Made by a program: the position numbers and the translations under genes. From the NCBI RefSeq assembly GCF_018736045.1, contig NZ_CP076132.1:1163501-1227500 (forward strand): 64,000 bases of DNA, in the 5' to 3' direction. Of the stretch, positions 18,656-27,571 are shown in pieces. The notes under the pieces are model-generated. The model made no database searches. It was not told the origin of the DNA and saw only the letters and a program-made list of their open reading frames with translations. Each line of letters opens with the position of its first letter. The stretch's first letter is position 1. The DNA is from Flammeovirga yaeyamensis. Lineage in GTDB: Bacteria > Bacteroidota > Bacteroidia > Cytophagales > Flammeovirgaceae.

Positions 18656-18692
18656 AAAAAGTGCTTTTCTAATTAAAGAGAAGCACTTTTTT
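18656..18692. terminator. Shared terminator between convergent genes
   Basis: Stem AAAAAGTGCTT...AAGCACTTTTT with one internal mismatch and loop near AATTAA. A-run on the left, U-run on the right, so it can serve both the plus-strand MORN pair and the minus-strand glycosidase ending at 18711. Confidence 0.8.
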
Positions 18693-18710
18693 GTTGATTA
18701 ACAGAATAGA

Positions 18711-20000
18711 TTATTGCTCAAAAGTCCAATTCAACCTTTGAATTCCTGTTTTTATATCCTCGTCCATCATAAAATATTTCCATAAAAGTCCAGTTCTGTA
18801 ATTTTCAATCATAGTGATAATCGGTCCTTGATCAATGGCTAAATAAGATTCAGCATACCAATCGTTGTTGGATAGGTTGTAGGCATCTTTAAAGCCATAT
18901 TCACCCCATAGTTTAGGTTTTGTCTCATATAAGTGTCGCATTACCTCAAGAGATTCTTTTGGAGTATAAACAATCGACGATAAAGCTGCCGTTGGAGAAA
19001 TTGTACCATTATCTAAGTTGGTCGTTGGTTCATGTGCCATATACCCACGGAAAGGGTCATCACTAGCGGTTAAACCCCATTCTTTTTCTCCATAATTAGG
19101 GTATTTATCTTTCTGATTGATACACCAAAGTCTATTCTCTAAAGTTCTTTCTTTCATTAATTGAAAGTATGATTTTTCTGAATTTCCGTCTTTAAACTTA
19201 GGATCTAAACCAATATAAGAGTAATGTGCCCAGAACAACGGTTTGGCAGAATCTTTCTCTAAGCTTAATTGATATCGATCCGTACCATTTTCCCAGCACG
19301 ATTTATAAATACTAGGATCAATTTGATGTGTTGGTGAGGCTGCTGCCAATAAATACACAATTTGCGTTTCGTTAAAACCATATAAAGGCATATTCATTTG
19401 GAAGTCATAGTTTGGAGACCAGTGCCAATATAAATTTTCAGTACCGTTTCTATACCAATCCCAATCGACACCTTCCCATAAAGAAGTTGCCAATTTTCTA
19501 AGTTCTTTTTCTTCCTCATTATTCTGATTGAAATAATTACGAGAGGTAATAATTCCTTGAACTAGAAATGCGGTTTCCACTAAATCTCCACCATTATCTT
19601 TTTTAGAAAATGAAAATGCTTTACCTGTAGATCCATCGTACCAATGTGGAAATGCACCATGAAACTGATCTGATTTGTTTAGAAACTCATAGATTTGAAT
19701 CAATCGTTTTGTTCCTTCTTCTCGAGTAATATATCCACGTTCTATACCTACAATAATGGCCATAATCCCAAATCCAGAACCGCCTGTGGTAACAATATCG
19801 TCATTACCATTGCTACGTTCCCTTGCTAATCCCGCAAGCGGATGTCCATAATCCCAGAAATATTTAAAAGTTTGTTTTTGGACAGTTTCCATTAATTCTT
19901 CATCAGAAAGCTTTTCTTGATTTTGTTCATCTTCATTGCATCCCCATAATAGGAAAGATGTGAAGATGAAAAGGAGGGAAGTCCATAAGTATTTCTTCAT
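18711..20000 (-). CDS. Glucoamylase-family (GH144-like) lipoprotein glycosidase
   Basis: 429 aa with a lipobox at LLWG-Cys21, so probably anchored in the envelope. It shows the Glycoamylase/GH144 pattern: QKQTFKYFWDYGHPLAGLARER, TTGGSGFGIMAIIVGIERG, HGAFPHWYDGSTGKAFSF, NGGDLVETAFLVQGI, and LTASDDPFRGYMAHEP near the C terminus. Characterised GH144 members from Bacteroidota are endo-beta-1,2-glucanases; I infer a related beta-glucan activity. No SusC/D pair or regulator lies next to it, which is unusual for a polysaccharide utilisation enzyme. Confidence 0.88.
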   Translation of the reverse strand: MKKYLWTSLLFIFTSFLLWGCNEDEQNQEKLSDEELMETVQKQTFKYFWDYGHPLAGLARERSNGNDDIVTTGGSGFGIMAIIVGIERGYITREEGTKRLIQIYEFLNKSDQFHGAFPHWYDGSTGKAFSFSKKDNGGDLVETAFLVQGIITSRNYFNQNNEEEKELRKLATSLWEGVDWDWYRNGTENLYWHWSPNYDFQMNMPLYGFNETQIVYLLAAASPTHQIDPSIYKSCWENGTDRYQLSLEKDSAKPLFWAHYSYIGLDPKFKDGNSEKSYFQLMKERTLENRLWCINQKDKYPNYGEKEWGLTASDDPFRGYMAHEPTTNLDNGTISPTAALSSIVYTPKESLEVMRHLYETKPKLWGEYGFKDAYNLSNNDWYAESYLAIDQGPIITMIENYRTGLLWKYFMMDEDIKTGIQRLNWTFEQ

Positions 20001-20096
20001 TTCGTTTAGTTTTAGTTGAGTAGTTTGAATTTATGTTGTGGGTAAAAGTTGCTGATTATTTTTGAGCTAATAGAATATAAGAGTGATCATGATCTT

Positions 20097-20141
20097 ATCA
20101 AAAAGTAATCTGATGATTAAGTTTTTGATGATCAGTAATCT
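20097..20141 (-). promoter_or_regulatory. Inverted/direct repeats upstream of GH144 gene
   Basis: ATCAAAAA (20097-20104) and TTTTTGAT (20122-20129) form an inverted repeat; AGTAATCT occurs twice, 30 bp apart (20104-20111 and 20134-20141). They lie ~100-140 nt upstream of the glycosidase start and could be an operator. Support is only the repeat structure. Confidence 0.3.
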
Positions 20142-20227
20142 ATCGTGATTTTTATTGAGAGGAAAAGAAACCTTGGGGAGAATTTGATAAGAGAAAAACA
20201 CATCAATTATCCAATCGAAGTGAATAA

Positions 20228-20590
20228 CTACACTCTTTTTCTAAAATATTGAAAGTATTTACGCCAAGAAAAACGCTTACGTGTTGATAAGTAAGACTTG
20301 TTTTTTTCATTTTGATATGCTTCTTGTTCAAAACAGATCAATCGATAGGCTTTACTCACATTTTTGTGAATAAGTAATTGAAAAAGAAAGTCTAAAAAGT
20401 AGATAAAATAAAAAGTTATCAACAATAGTTCTTTTTGTTGAGCGAAATGAATTTTTTCATGTAAAATCATCCTTTTCCATTCCTCAGAATGTTGATAACT
20501 CTCAAATTCTTTTCGCACAAACACAAAAGGATAAACAGCCATTGCTGTATACCCCTTAAATGGAATAAATCTGTTGATAACTACTATCAT
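20228..20590 (-). CDS. Small membrane protein with HExxH motif
   Basis: 120 aa, basic. It carries HEKIHFAQQKELL (HExxH, residues ~44-48), then one or two hydrophobic helices (LLITFYFIYFLDFLFQLLIH) and CFEQEAYQNE, whose Glu could be a third metal ligand. I recall a widespread Bacteroidota family with the same HE(K/R)IHxxQQ ... F(E)xEAYxNE pattern, usually annotated hypothetical or M56-like. Proteolytic activity is unproven. It lies between the GH144 gene and the glucan phosphorylase, all minus strand, with separate spacing. Confidence 0.65.
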   Translation of the reverse strand: MIVVINRFIPFKGYTAMAVYPFVFVRKEFESYQHSEEWKRMILHEKIHFAQQKELLLITFYFIYFLDFLFQLLIHKNVSKAYRLICFEQEAYQNEKNKSYLSTRKRFSWRKYFQYFRKRV

Positions 20591-20692
20591 ACATATAATT
20601 TCCCTTTATTTTTTGATGATTCAAAATACAATAGAAAGTTTACTTCCCTTTGTGGTTCGAATTTCGGTTAAATAAAATGGGATTGCGAAGAT

Positions 20693-20726
20693 AAAAAAAG
20701 CGAGCCTAATTTCATTAGACTCGCTT
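20693..20726 (-). terminator. Terminator of glucan phosphorylase
   Basis: GCGAG-CTAAT stem with one mismatch and a 3-nt loop. On the minus strand it is followed by a U7 tract, 45 nt after the phosphorylase stop. Confidence 0.8.
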
Positions 20727-20771
20727 AGTAAATAACAATTGTATAGTAAATAGGCGTTAACCTACTAATTT

Positions 20772-22430
20772 TTACTCATTGTATAATTTTTCGTAGTACT
20801 GCAATGCCATACGGTTAGCATCGAAGTAAGGAAGAACGTCTCTCATAGAGTTTTTCACTCTTTCGTTCCACTCTTCTGGCTTGTCGTAGTATGTTGGGAT
20901 GATCTCATTCTCCAAGATATCTAACAAGCTGTTCAAGTCTTGCTCATCTTGCTCGTGGATTGGAGCGTTCAAATCAGCTAGAGGAAGAACGTATGAGTTC
21001 TCACCGTTAGCAAATTCAGGAATCCAACCATCGTTTGTAGAAAGGTTAATACCACCATTCATTGCAGATGTCATACCTGATGTACCAGAAGCCTCACGAG
21101 GTACACGTGGGTTGTTCAACCATACGTCAGAACCTTGCTTCAACTTACGAGAAAGCTTCAATTCGTAACCTACTAAAACAGCCATGTTACCATAGTCTTT
21201 AGAAAGGTGAACTAGTTGGTTGAATACTGAAACCGCACCGTAATCCATTGGATAAGGCTTACCTGCCCAGATAATTTGAACTGGACGGTCTGGGTTGTTC
21301 ATGATTCTGTTGAAACGCTCTTTGTTTCTAGTGATCAAGTCAGCACGCTTATATGCAGCGAAACGACGTGCCCAAACGATAGTCAAGACTTTAGGGTCCA
21401 TCAACTTACCAGTTTGGTCAGCTACTGTTTCGAATAATTTCGATTTTAAGTATCTCTTACGATCTAATAATTTCTCGTCATCTTCTTTATGAAGTGCTGA
21501 GTACAATTGATCGTCTGCCCAATACGTTCTGTTTTGTGCGTTAGTGATTGATGTGATACGGCAAATGTTGTCGTATTTGTTCCACATATCATTTGATACC
21601 TCACCGTGTAATTTAGATACACCGTTAGCTACTCTCGATAGACGTAAACAAGCAAGAGAGTGATCGAAAGTATCGTTTTCGATACCTGTCATTTTTCTTA
21701 CTTCGTCTAATGGAATACCATTGAAGTAACCTAATTTATTAAGGAAGTGGATATCGTGCTTCTCGTTACCAGCTTCTTCAGGTGTGTGAGTAGTGAAAAC
21801 TAATTTTTCTTTCACTTTCTCCATGTCTTTACCATACTTGTTCGCTAAGTGGAACGCAGCAGGAAGGGCGTGAGCCTCGTTGAAGTGGTAAACTTCAGCG
21901 TTATATTCTAACTCATCTAATAATTTAGCACCACCTAAACCTAATAGCATGTACTGAGCAACTTTTGCAGAAGCGTCAGCGTCATATAGACGGTGAGAAA
22001 TTGATTGTGACAAGTAATCATTTTCAGGTAGGTCAGTCGTCAAGAAGAACATTGGTACTGTCTTGAATACGTCTGGACGCAAATACTTAGCAGTTACCCA
22101 AACTGGGTGACCGTTTACTTCGATAGTAAATTTGATATTTGTGTCTTCCAAGAAGTTGTTGATCTTCTCTTGGAATAACGCATCCATTTCTTGGTTACCT
22201 TTACGTACTTGGTCATAGTAACCGTACTTCCAAAGAATACCAATACCGATGAAGTTTTGGTTAAGCTCGTAGCTTGAACGCATGTGAGAACCTGCTAAGA
22301 AACCTAAACCACCAGAATAGATTTTAAATGGTTGGTCGATAGCAAATTCCATACAGAAATAAGCAACACGCTTTTTGTATTTGGGGTCGTAAGCGTAAGG
22401 GTGTTTGAAGTTTTCTTCGAAACGTGACAT
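20772..22430 (-). CDS. glgP: Alpha-glucan phosphorylase (short GT35 type)
   Basis: Phosphorolysis of glycogen/maltodextrin to glucose 1-phosphate. At 552 aa it is the short alpha-glucan phosphorylase form rather than the ~800-aa classical enzyme. Diagnostic segments: VAYFCMEFAIDQPFKIYSGG (N-terminal), HFNEAHALPAAF, VFTTHTPEEAGNEKHD, TIVWARRFAAYKRADLI, WLNNPRVPREASGTSGM, and the catalytic-region MNGGINLSTNDGW. The pyridoxal-phosphate lysine is expected near ASGTSGMTSAMNGG-type sequence. Monocistronic with its own terminator; three GAAACC repeats lie upstream. Confidence 0.93.
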   Translation of the reverse strand: MSRFEENFKHPYAYDPKYKKRVAYFCMEFAIDQPFKIYSGGLGFLAGSHMRSSYELNQNFIGIGILWKYGYYDQVRKGNQEMDALFQEKINNFLEDTNIKFTIEVNGHPVWVTAKYLRPDVFKTVPMFFLTTDLPENDYLSQSISHRLYDADASAKVAQYMLLGLGGAKLLDELEYNAEVYHFNEAHALPAAFHLANKYGKDMEKVKEKLVFTTHTPEEAGNEKHDIHFLNKLGYFNGIPLDEVRKMTGIENDTFDHSLACLRLSRVANGVSKLHGEVSNDMWNKYDNICRITSITNAQNRTYWADDQLYSALHKEDDEKLLDRKRYLKSKLFETVADQTGKLMDPKVLTIVWARRFAAYKRADLITRNKERFNRIMNNPDRPVQIIWAGKPYPMDYGAVSVFNQLVHLSKDYGNMAVLVGYELKLSRKLKQGSDVWLNNPRVPREASGTSGMTSAMNGGINLSTNDGWIPEFANGENSYVLPLADLNAPIHEQDEQDLNSLLDILENEIIPTYYDKPEEWNERVKNSMRDVLPYFDANRMALQYYEKLYNE

Positions 22431-22733
22431 ATGATTAAAATTGATTTATTTTATTGTTTTATTTTCAGTTGAATACGAATTGACGTCAAATGGACAATTC
22501 TAAATTCTGATTGCAATTTTTAGAATTTATTTTTCTAATGTTATGATGTAGATCACCATTTTAAGAAACCTTTTCAGAAACCGATTGCGAAACCGTTGTA
22601 ATGTTAAAGGTTAGACTTAAATATTTCGATTTTTTTGATTTTTAAACAAAAAAATTCATGAAATAGTAAATTTTAAATAACATTCTATGGGTTATTATCA
22701 ATTTGTTACAAACATTTGATAGTAACTTTTTCT
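22431..22733. other. 303-nt intergenic region with three GAAACC repeats
   Basis: Upstream region of glgP. GAAACC occurs at 22565, 22577 and 22589, exactly 12 bp apart, 135-165 nt before the glgP start. Two copies continue to GAAACCG. The rest is AT-rich with no ORF and no clear -7 box. The array looks like a phased regulator site; similar CG-centred GAAACCG half-sites occur in some LacI-family operators, but no such regulator is in the window. Confidence 0.4.
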
Positions 22734-22955
22734 CTATTTTGAGGGTACAGGAACAGGATCAAGAACAAAAACTGCCTTCTTCAAACGTTGATATTGAAAA
22801 TACATTCCAATCATCAAAGCTAAAGCGGTCATAAATATCCATGATACAGCTTTCCATATTAGGGAAAGAAGATATTGAAATCCTTTAAATATTGGGAGAA
22901 TGATAAATGTTGCAATTATCAATAAAATTGTTGTACAAAATGTATAGAAGTTCAT
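22734..22955 (-). CDS. Small hypothetical membrane protein
   Basis: 73 aa with two strongly hydrophobic stretches (residues ~5-22 and ~36-55) and a short C-terminal tail ending DPVPVPSK. No family recognised. It is isolated, with ~300 nt to glgP and ~165 nt to the divergent nuclease gene. The continuous membrane-like composition favours a real gene, but it is short and unsupported by context. Confidence 0.45.
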   Translation of the reverse strand: MNFYTFCTTILLIIATFIILPIFKGFQYLLSLIWKAVSWIFMTALALMIGMYFQYQRLKKAVFVLDPVPVPSK

Positions 22956-23120
22956 ATTTGGGCGGATTATTAAAGTGAATCTCTACTCAATTTACGAACA
23001 AATCTGCTATAGGTTTTACTTTTGGTGAAATTTATTTTGATACACCTTAAATATTATATTTTTTCCTCTTATTTTCGATGCTAGAAAAAGTTATTATCTA
23101 CCCCCTTTTTTCCCTTAAGA

Positions 23121-26100
23121 ATGAAAACCTATCCTTCACCATTTTTATTAGAAGTAGCAAGAAATGTCTATCAGCAACATAAAAATGAACTAACTAAAAT
23201 TATTGTTGTACTGCCTTCTCGAAGAGCCTGTATGTACTTTAAACAATATTTTGGTAGTGTTATCGATCAATTAACCATCGCTCCTCAAATTATATCGATG
23301 GAAGGATTTGCAGAATTGTTCTCTCAATTATTGAAAGCGGATGATGTGACCTTATTGTTCGAACTATTTAAGGTGTATCGGGAAAAAGATAAGGATTTAA
23401 AAATTGAGGAATTTGTTCATTTAGGGAAGTCACTTCTTTCAGAATTCAAAATGATTGATAATAATCTGAATGAAAAGGAGGTAGACGAGATGTTCGAACA
23501 TCTAAATGAAATAAAGCTTTTAGAAGATTGGGCACAAGGATTAGGTGATGAGGAAAAAGAAGATTTAAAAAACAATTGGAGGGAGGGGAAGACTTCCATG
23601 ACTGAGTTCTTGATATTCTGGCAACGCCTTGCTGATTCTTATGCGACGTTTAAAAAATCGTTATTATCAAAAGGTTTGGCTTATGGCGGTATGCTTTTCA
23701 GAGAAGCACTTACAAATCTGGAAGCTAGAATGGAGGAACTTGAAATAGAGAAAGTCATTTTCGCAGGTTTCTCTCAAATGAGTGGGGTAGAACAAGAGAT
23801 CGTTCAAAAATTAAACGATTTAGGAAAAGGACAAACCTATTTCGATGCTGATAAACGTTATTTAGATAAATCAATCAATCACGAAGCAGGTTACTATTTA
23901 AGAAAATATGTGAATGGTTTTGGCGCCCAACACCCTCATTTTGCTATAGACCAATTCAATACCCACGATAAAGTGGTAGGGTTTAAATCAGTGAGTTCAA
24001 CGGTTGGAGAAGTAAAATTGGCAGGGGAGTGGCTTACTTCTTTATTATCGACTGAAAAAGATAAATTAGAGTTTAGTCAAACGCTAAATCATACTGCTAT
24101 CTTATTACCCGATGAAAGCCTACTACCTGCTTTACTAAAATCATTGCCTGATATTACTTTTGAAGATGGGAAGACGTTGGCCGAATATACCAACATTACC
24201 ATGGGTGTAAGTTTTGATACTACTCCACTTTTTGATCTTATCAAAGTGATTTTCAAAATGAAAGAAAGGGTAGAAGAAAAGGATAAAAAGGCCTATTTTT
24301 ATTTCAAGGATGTTCAGAACATATTAAGACACCCTTTCTTCAATAGCAATTATAGAGAAATAGATCAGATTGCTAGCAGCATTTTAGATGATATTGTCAA
24401 CAAAAATTTCATCAATATTCCTTTAGATTACCTGGTGGATGCATCGGGTGACATGGAAATATTCAAGGTGGTATTCCGACCTTGGAAAAATAACTACAAG
24501 GACATTATCAAAAACTTTATCGACTTGATCAATGCCTTATTGCGTATGATGAAATCGAGCATCAATTCGGTAGGAGAAGAGGAAGTAAAAATATCCGATT
24601 CTATTTATAGTTATGAACAGGAGCTGTTAAGTATATTATTCGAGCACTTAAAACATTTGAATAAGGTTATTGAAGATTCAAAAATTGAATTATCTACATC
24701 CCCGTTTAAAACATTGCTTTTAGAGTTGCTGAGAGGAACTAAAGTACCTTTTACAGGTGTACCTATCGCCCCGTTACAGATTATGGGTATGTTGGAAAGC
24801 CGTGCTTTGGATTTTAAAAACGTCTTGATTCTGACTTGTAATGAAGGAATGCTCCCAACAAAAAAATCTGTAGAAGCGATTATACCATTCGATATCCGAT
24901 CGAATTATGGATTACCTACATACAAAGATAAAAACGCCGCTTTTGCTTATACTTTCTACCGCTTATTCCACCGTTCGGAACATCTAATGTTTAGTTATTT
25001 GGATGCCAATTCTGGAAGTGATGTAGGCGAACAAAGTAGATACCTGCTTCAGGTAAAGGAGGAAATGATGGAAGACAGTGGATTTAGAGTAAAACAAATA
25101 GACGATCATCAAGAAGCTTGGTTATTGGCAAAAGCAGATAAAACAATGTCGGAACCAATTAAGGTATCGAAATCCGAAGAGTTAAAAGAAAGTATCATTA
25201 CTCGATTGAAAAAAGGGGTCAGTCCATCATCCATAAGTTCATATATCAGAAATCCACTCACGTTTATAGATCAAAAAGTAATTGGGTTAGATGAGTCGGA
25301 TGATATTGAAGAGGATTTGGATTCTAGAAGCTTTGGTAATGTAGTGCACACTGCTATGGAATGGGGTTTTAGAAGAATGGCAGGTTTAAAAGATGAGTAT
25401 GATCCTAAGAAAAAGGAAATTCAACCTTCTTTTGTTTTGAGGATAGATGATTTTAAGAAAGCTATAGATGACCGACCTTTTATCATTCAACTTATTGAAG
25501 ACGCTGCCAAGAAAGAGAAGGTAGAGTTGGTGAAAGGTCAAAACCTTTTATTAAAATCGGTTGCTGAGAATATCATCGTACGCTTTTTCAAAAAACAGAT
25601 CGTGGAATTGGAGGCATCCGAATCGAAAGCTTTTGGAATTGTTCGATTGGAGGAGTTTATCAATCACAATGTCACATTGGATATAAATGGAGAAAAAGTA
25701 GAGTTACGTTTGGCTGGTATGGCCGATAGAATAGACGTTTTAGATGGTAAACTAAGAATTGTAGATTATAAATCGGGAAGCTATGTGGAGGCGAAAATGA
25801 AGCCCAAAGATTGGGAGGTATTTATCGATGATGTGGATTATGCAAAAGCCTTACAGATTTCTTTGTATTCTTATTTGACTAAATCAGCTATGGGCGATCC
25901 ATCAAATGCTCATTTTCATCAGATGATAAGGGCATGTAATGAAGTGCTCGCTAAGGAAAAAGTACCAACTATCGATTTCTCAAAAGATATTGATGCTGGA
26001 TTTTATTTCTTCAGAAAAATCAATGATGGATTAATATCATGTAAATTGGATGGCACTTTTTACGGAGAAGAAATGGACTTTTTACCCAAAACAGAGAAAT

Positions 26101-26162
26101 GGTTAGAACTTTGGGGTAAACACCTGCTTGACACAGAAACATTGCTTGAAGATGTAATTTGA
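23121..26162 (+). CDS. AddB-like PD-(D/E)XK nuclease / inactive helicase
   Basis: 1013 aa. The N terminus (IIVVLPSRRACMYFKQYF) and the LESRALDFKNVLILTCNEGMLP motif are those of AddB/RecB-family inactivated UvrD-like helicases. The C-terminal PD-(D/E)XK nuclease opens with SSISSYIRNPLTFIDQKVIG and carries RLAGMADRIDVLDGKLRIVDYKSG (key Asp ~868, D-Y-K ~881-883). The usual role is end resection in double-strand break repair with an AddA partner. No addA is adjacent, so the partner must be elsewhere or absent. The four-Cys iron-sulphur set of Firmicutes AddB is not evident. Confidence 0.85.
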   Translation: MKTYPSPFLLEVARNVYQQHKNELTKIIVVLPSRRACMYFKQYFGSVIDQLTIAPQIISMEGFAELFSQLLKADDVTLLFELFKVYREKDKDLKIEEFVHLGKSLLSEFKMIDNNLNEKEVDEMFEHLNEIKLLEDWAQGLGDEEKEDLKNNWREGKTSMTEFLIFWQRLADSYATFKKSLLSKGLAYGGMLFREALTNLEARMEELEIEKVIFAGFSQMSGVEQEIVQKLNDLGKGQTYFDADKRYLDKSINHEAGYYLRKYVNGFGAQHPHFAIDQFNTHDKVVGFKSVSSTVGEVKLAGEWLTSLLSTEKDKLEFSQTLNHTAILLPDESLLPALLKSLPDITFEDGKTLAEYTNITMGVSFDTTPLFDLIKVIFKMKERVEEKDKKAYFYFKDVQNILRHPFFNSNYREIDQIASSILDDIVNKNFINIPLDYLVDASGDMEIFKVVFRPWKNNYKDIIKNFIDLINALLRMMKSSINSVGEEEVKISDSIYSYEQELLSILFEHLKHLNKVIEDSKIELSTSPFKTLLLELLRGTKVPFTGVPIAPLQIMGMLESRALDFKNVLILTCNEGMLPTKKSVEAIIPFDIRSNYGLPTYKDKNAAFAYTFYRLFHRSEHLMFSYLDANSGSDVGEQSRYLLQVKEEMMEDSGFRVKQIDDHQEAWLLAKADKTMSEPIKVSKSEELKESIITRLKKGVSPSSISSYIRNPLTFIDQKVIGLDESDDIEEDLDSRSFGNVVHTAMEWGFRRMAGLKDEYDPKKKEIQPSFVLRIDDFKKAIDDRPFIIQLIEDAAKKEKVELVKGQNLLLKSVAENIIVRFFKKQIVELEASESKAFGIVRLEEFINHNVTLDINGEKVELRLAGMADRIDVLDGKLRIVDYKSGSYVEAKMKPKDWEVFIDDVDYAKALQISLYSYLTKSAMGDPSNAHFHQMIRACNEVLAKEKVPTIDFSKDIDAGFYFFRKINDGLISCKLDGTFYGEEMDFLPKTEKWLELWGKHLLDTETLLEDVI

Positions 26163-26312
26163 ATTGTAAAAAAACTTAAAATATCTTATAGAAAGGATAA
26201 AGACTGCCTAACATTGGTTTATTGAGTATAAATTGAGTTGTCTTTTTAAAGAGTAACGCAAAAACTACTCTGGGACTACTACCAAATTTGTTCTTCAATT
26301 GGAAACTACGCC

Positions 26313-27539
26313 TTGAGGTTTATTTATAAAAGCATATTGATATTAGTATTTTTCCTCACTAATAATGAAGTGAATGCACAGCAAAAACTTCCAAAATTAG
26401 ATGAGGTAGATATGCTTATGACCAATCTTACGGTACAGCTCGAAATTACTTCTGGTATTGACGCCATGTATAACTTCGATTTTAAAGTGGCAGAAGGACA
26501 ATTTCATTGGTTAAAAAGTCATTACCCCGAACATCCCTTACCTTATTTTTTAATGGGTCTATGCCAATGGTGGAAAATTGTTCCTAATATTGAAAATAAT
26601 ACTTACGACGATCAATTTTTTGCTTATATGGATTCTGCTATTTATTACGCAGAAGCGATGTACAAAGAGGATAAAAAGAATCAAGAAGCACTTTTCATTT
26701 TAGCAGGTACTTGGGCTTTTGAAGGGCGTTTACATGGTGAAAGACATCATTGGACAAAAGCTACTTTCTCGGTAAGAAAGGCATTGAACTATTTCGATAA
26801 GTTGAAAGAAATGCCTAAAACCGATCTTACTCCTGAGTTACTTTACGGAGATGGGCTTTACAATTACTATGTAGAGTGGATCAAGGAAAATTATAAAATG
26901 CTTCGTCCAGTTTTATGGGTATTTGATTCTGGAGATAAAGAATTAGGAATTGAACAGTTAGAAACATGTGGTAAAGAGGCTTTTTATACACGTATAGAAG
27001 CGATGTATTACCTGATGAAGGTACATTCTTCTAAAGGAGGAAAAATGATTCGTGCCCTTCAGATTTCTGACTATTTGCACACGAAGTATCCAAATAACCC
27101 TTACTTCCATAGATATTACGCTCGATTATTATACTATAGCGGACGCTACCCTCAATTATTTAAAGTCTGTAAATCGCTTTATGATAGAGTAGAAGAGAAA
27201 CAGACGGGATACGAGGAAATGAGTGGTCGTTATGCTGCTTTCTTCTTAGGGTCTTATTATAGAGATTACCTTGGTGACAGAGATTCAGCTGAATTCTATT
27301 TCAAGAAAGCGGTGCAATATGTAGAAGAAATTAAAGATTTTGGATCGGGATATTATCATTACTCTTTAGCTGCTTTGGCAAGAGATGCTAAAAAGCAAAA
27401 GGATTATGAAGCTGCCGAAAACTACTACACCAAAATCCAATTGTATGCAGTAGGTAGAAAAGATTTACTTTCAGAAGCAAAAGCGTTTAGGAAGGAAAAT
27501 AAGAAGAGGAAGAAACAAGAAAGGAAAAACCAAAAATAG
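26313..27539 (+). CDS. Secreted TPR-like protein
   Basis: 408 aa read from a TTG at 26313. This start is preferred because it gives a complete signal peptide (IYKSILILVFFLTNNEVNAQ) and the frame closes at 26247-26249 with no ATG between. Helical tetratricopeptide-like repeats are seen: FDFKVAEGQFHWLKSHYPEHP, FAYMDSAIYYAEAMYKEDKK, KATFSVRKALNYFDKL, and AALARDAKKQKDYEAAENYY near the end. Lysine-rich C terminus (KKRKKQERKNQK). Probably a periplasmic protein-binding repeat protein; specific function unknown. Not in an obvious operon with the nuclease gene 150 nt upstream. Confidence 0.75.
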   Translation: MRFIYKSILILVFFLTNNEVNAQQKLPKLDEVDMLMTNLTVQLEITSGIDAMYNFDFKVAEGQFHWLKSHYPEHPLPYFLMGLCQWWKIVPNIENNTYDDQFFAYMDSAIYYAEAMYKEDKKNQEALFILAGTWAFEGRLHGERHHWTKATFSVRKALNYFDKLKEMPKTDLTPELLYGDGLYNYYVEWIKENYKMLRPVLWVFDSGDKELGIEQLETCGKEAFYTRIEAMYYLMKVHSSKGGKMIRALQISDYLHTKYPNNPYFHRYYARLLYYSGRYPQLFKVCKSLYDRVEEKQTGYEEMSGRYAAFFLGSYYRDYLGDRDSAEFYFKKAVQYVEEIKDFGSGYYHYSLAALARDAKKQKDYEAAENYYTKIQLYAVGRKDLLSEAKAFRKENKKRKKQERKNQK

Positions 27540-27571
27540 TCATCATTCAGAAAGAAATGATGACTATTTTT
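27532..27571. terminator. Bidirectional terminator
   Basis: 16-bp stem AAAAATAGTCATCATT (27532-27547) and complement (27556-27571), 8-nt loop. The TPR gene stop codon (27537-27539) is inside the left arm and the LytTR gene stops at 27572, so both convergent genes use it. Confidence 0.85.
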
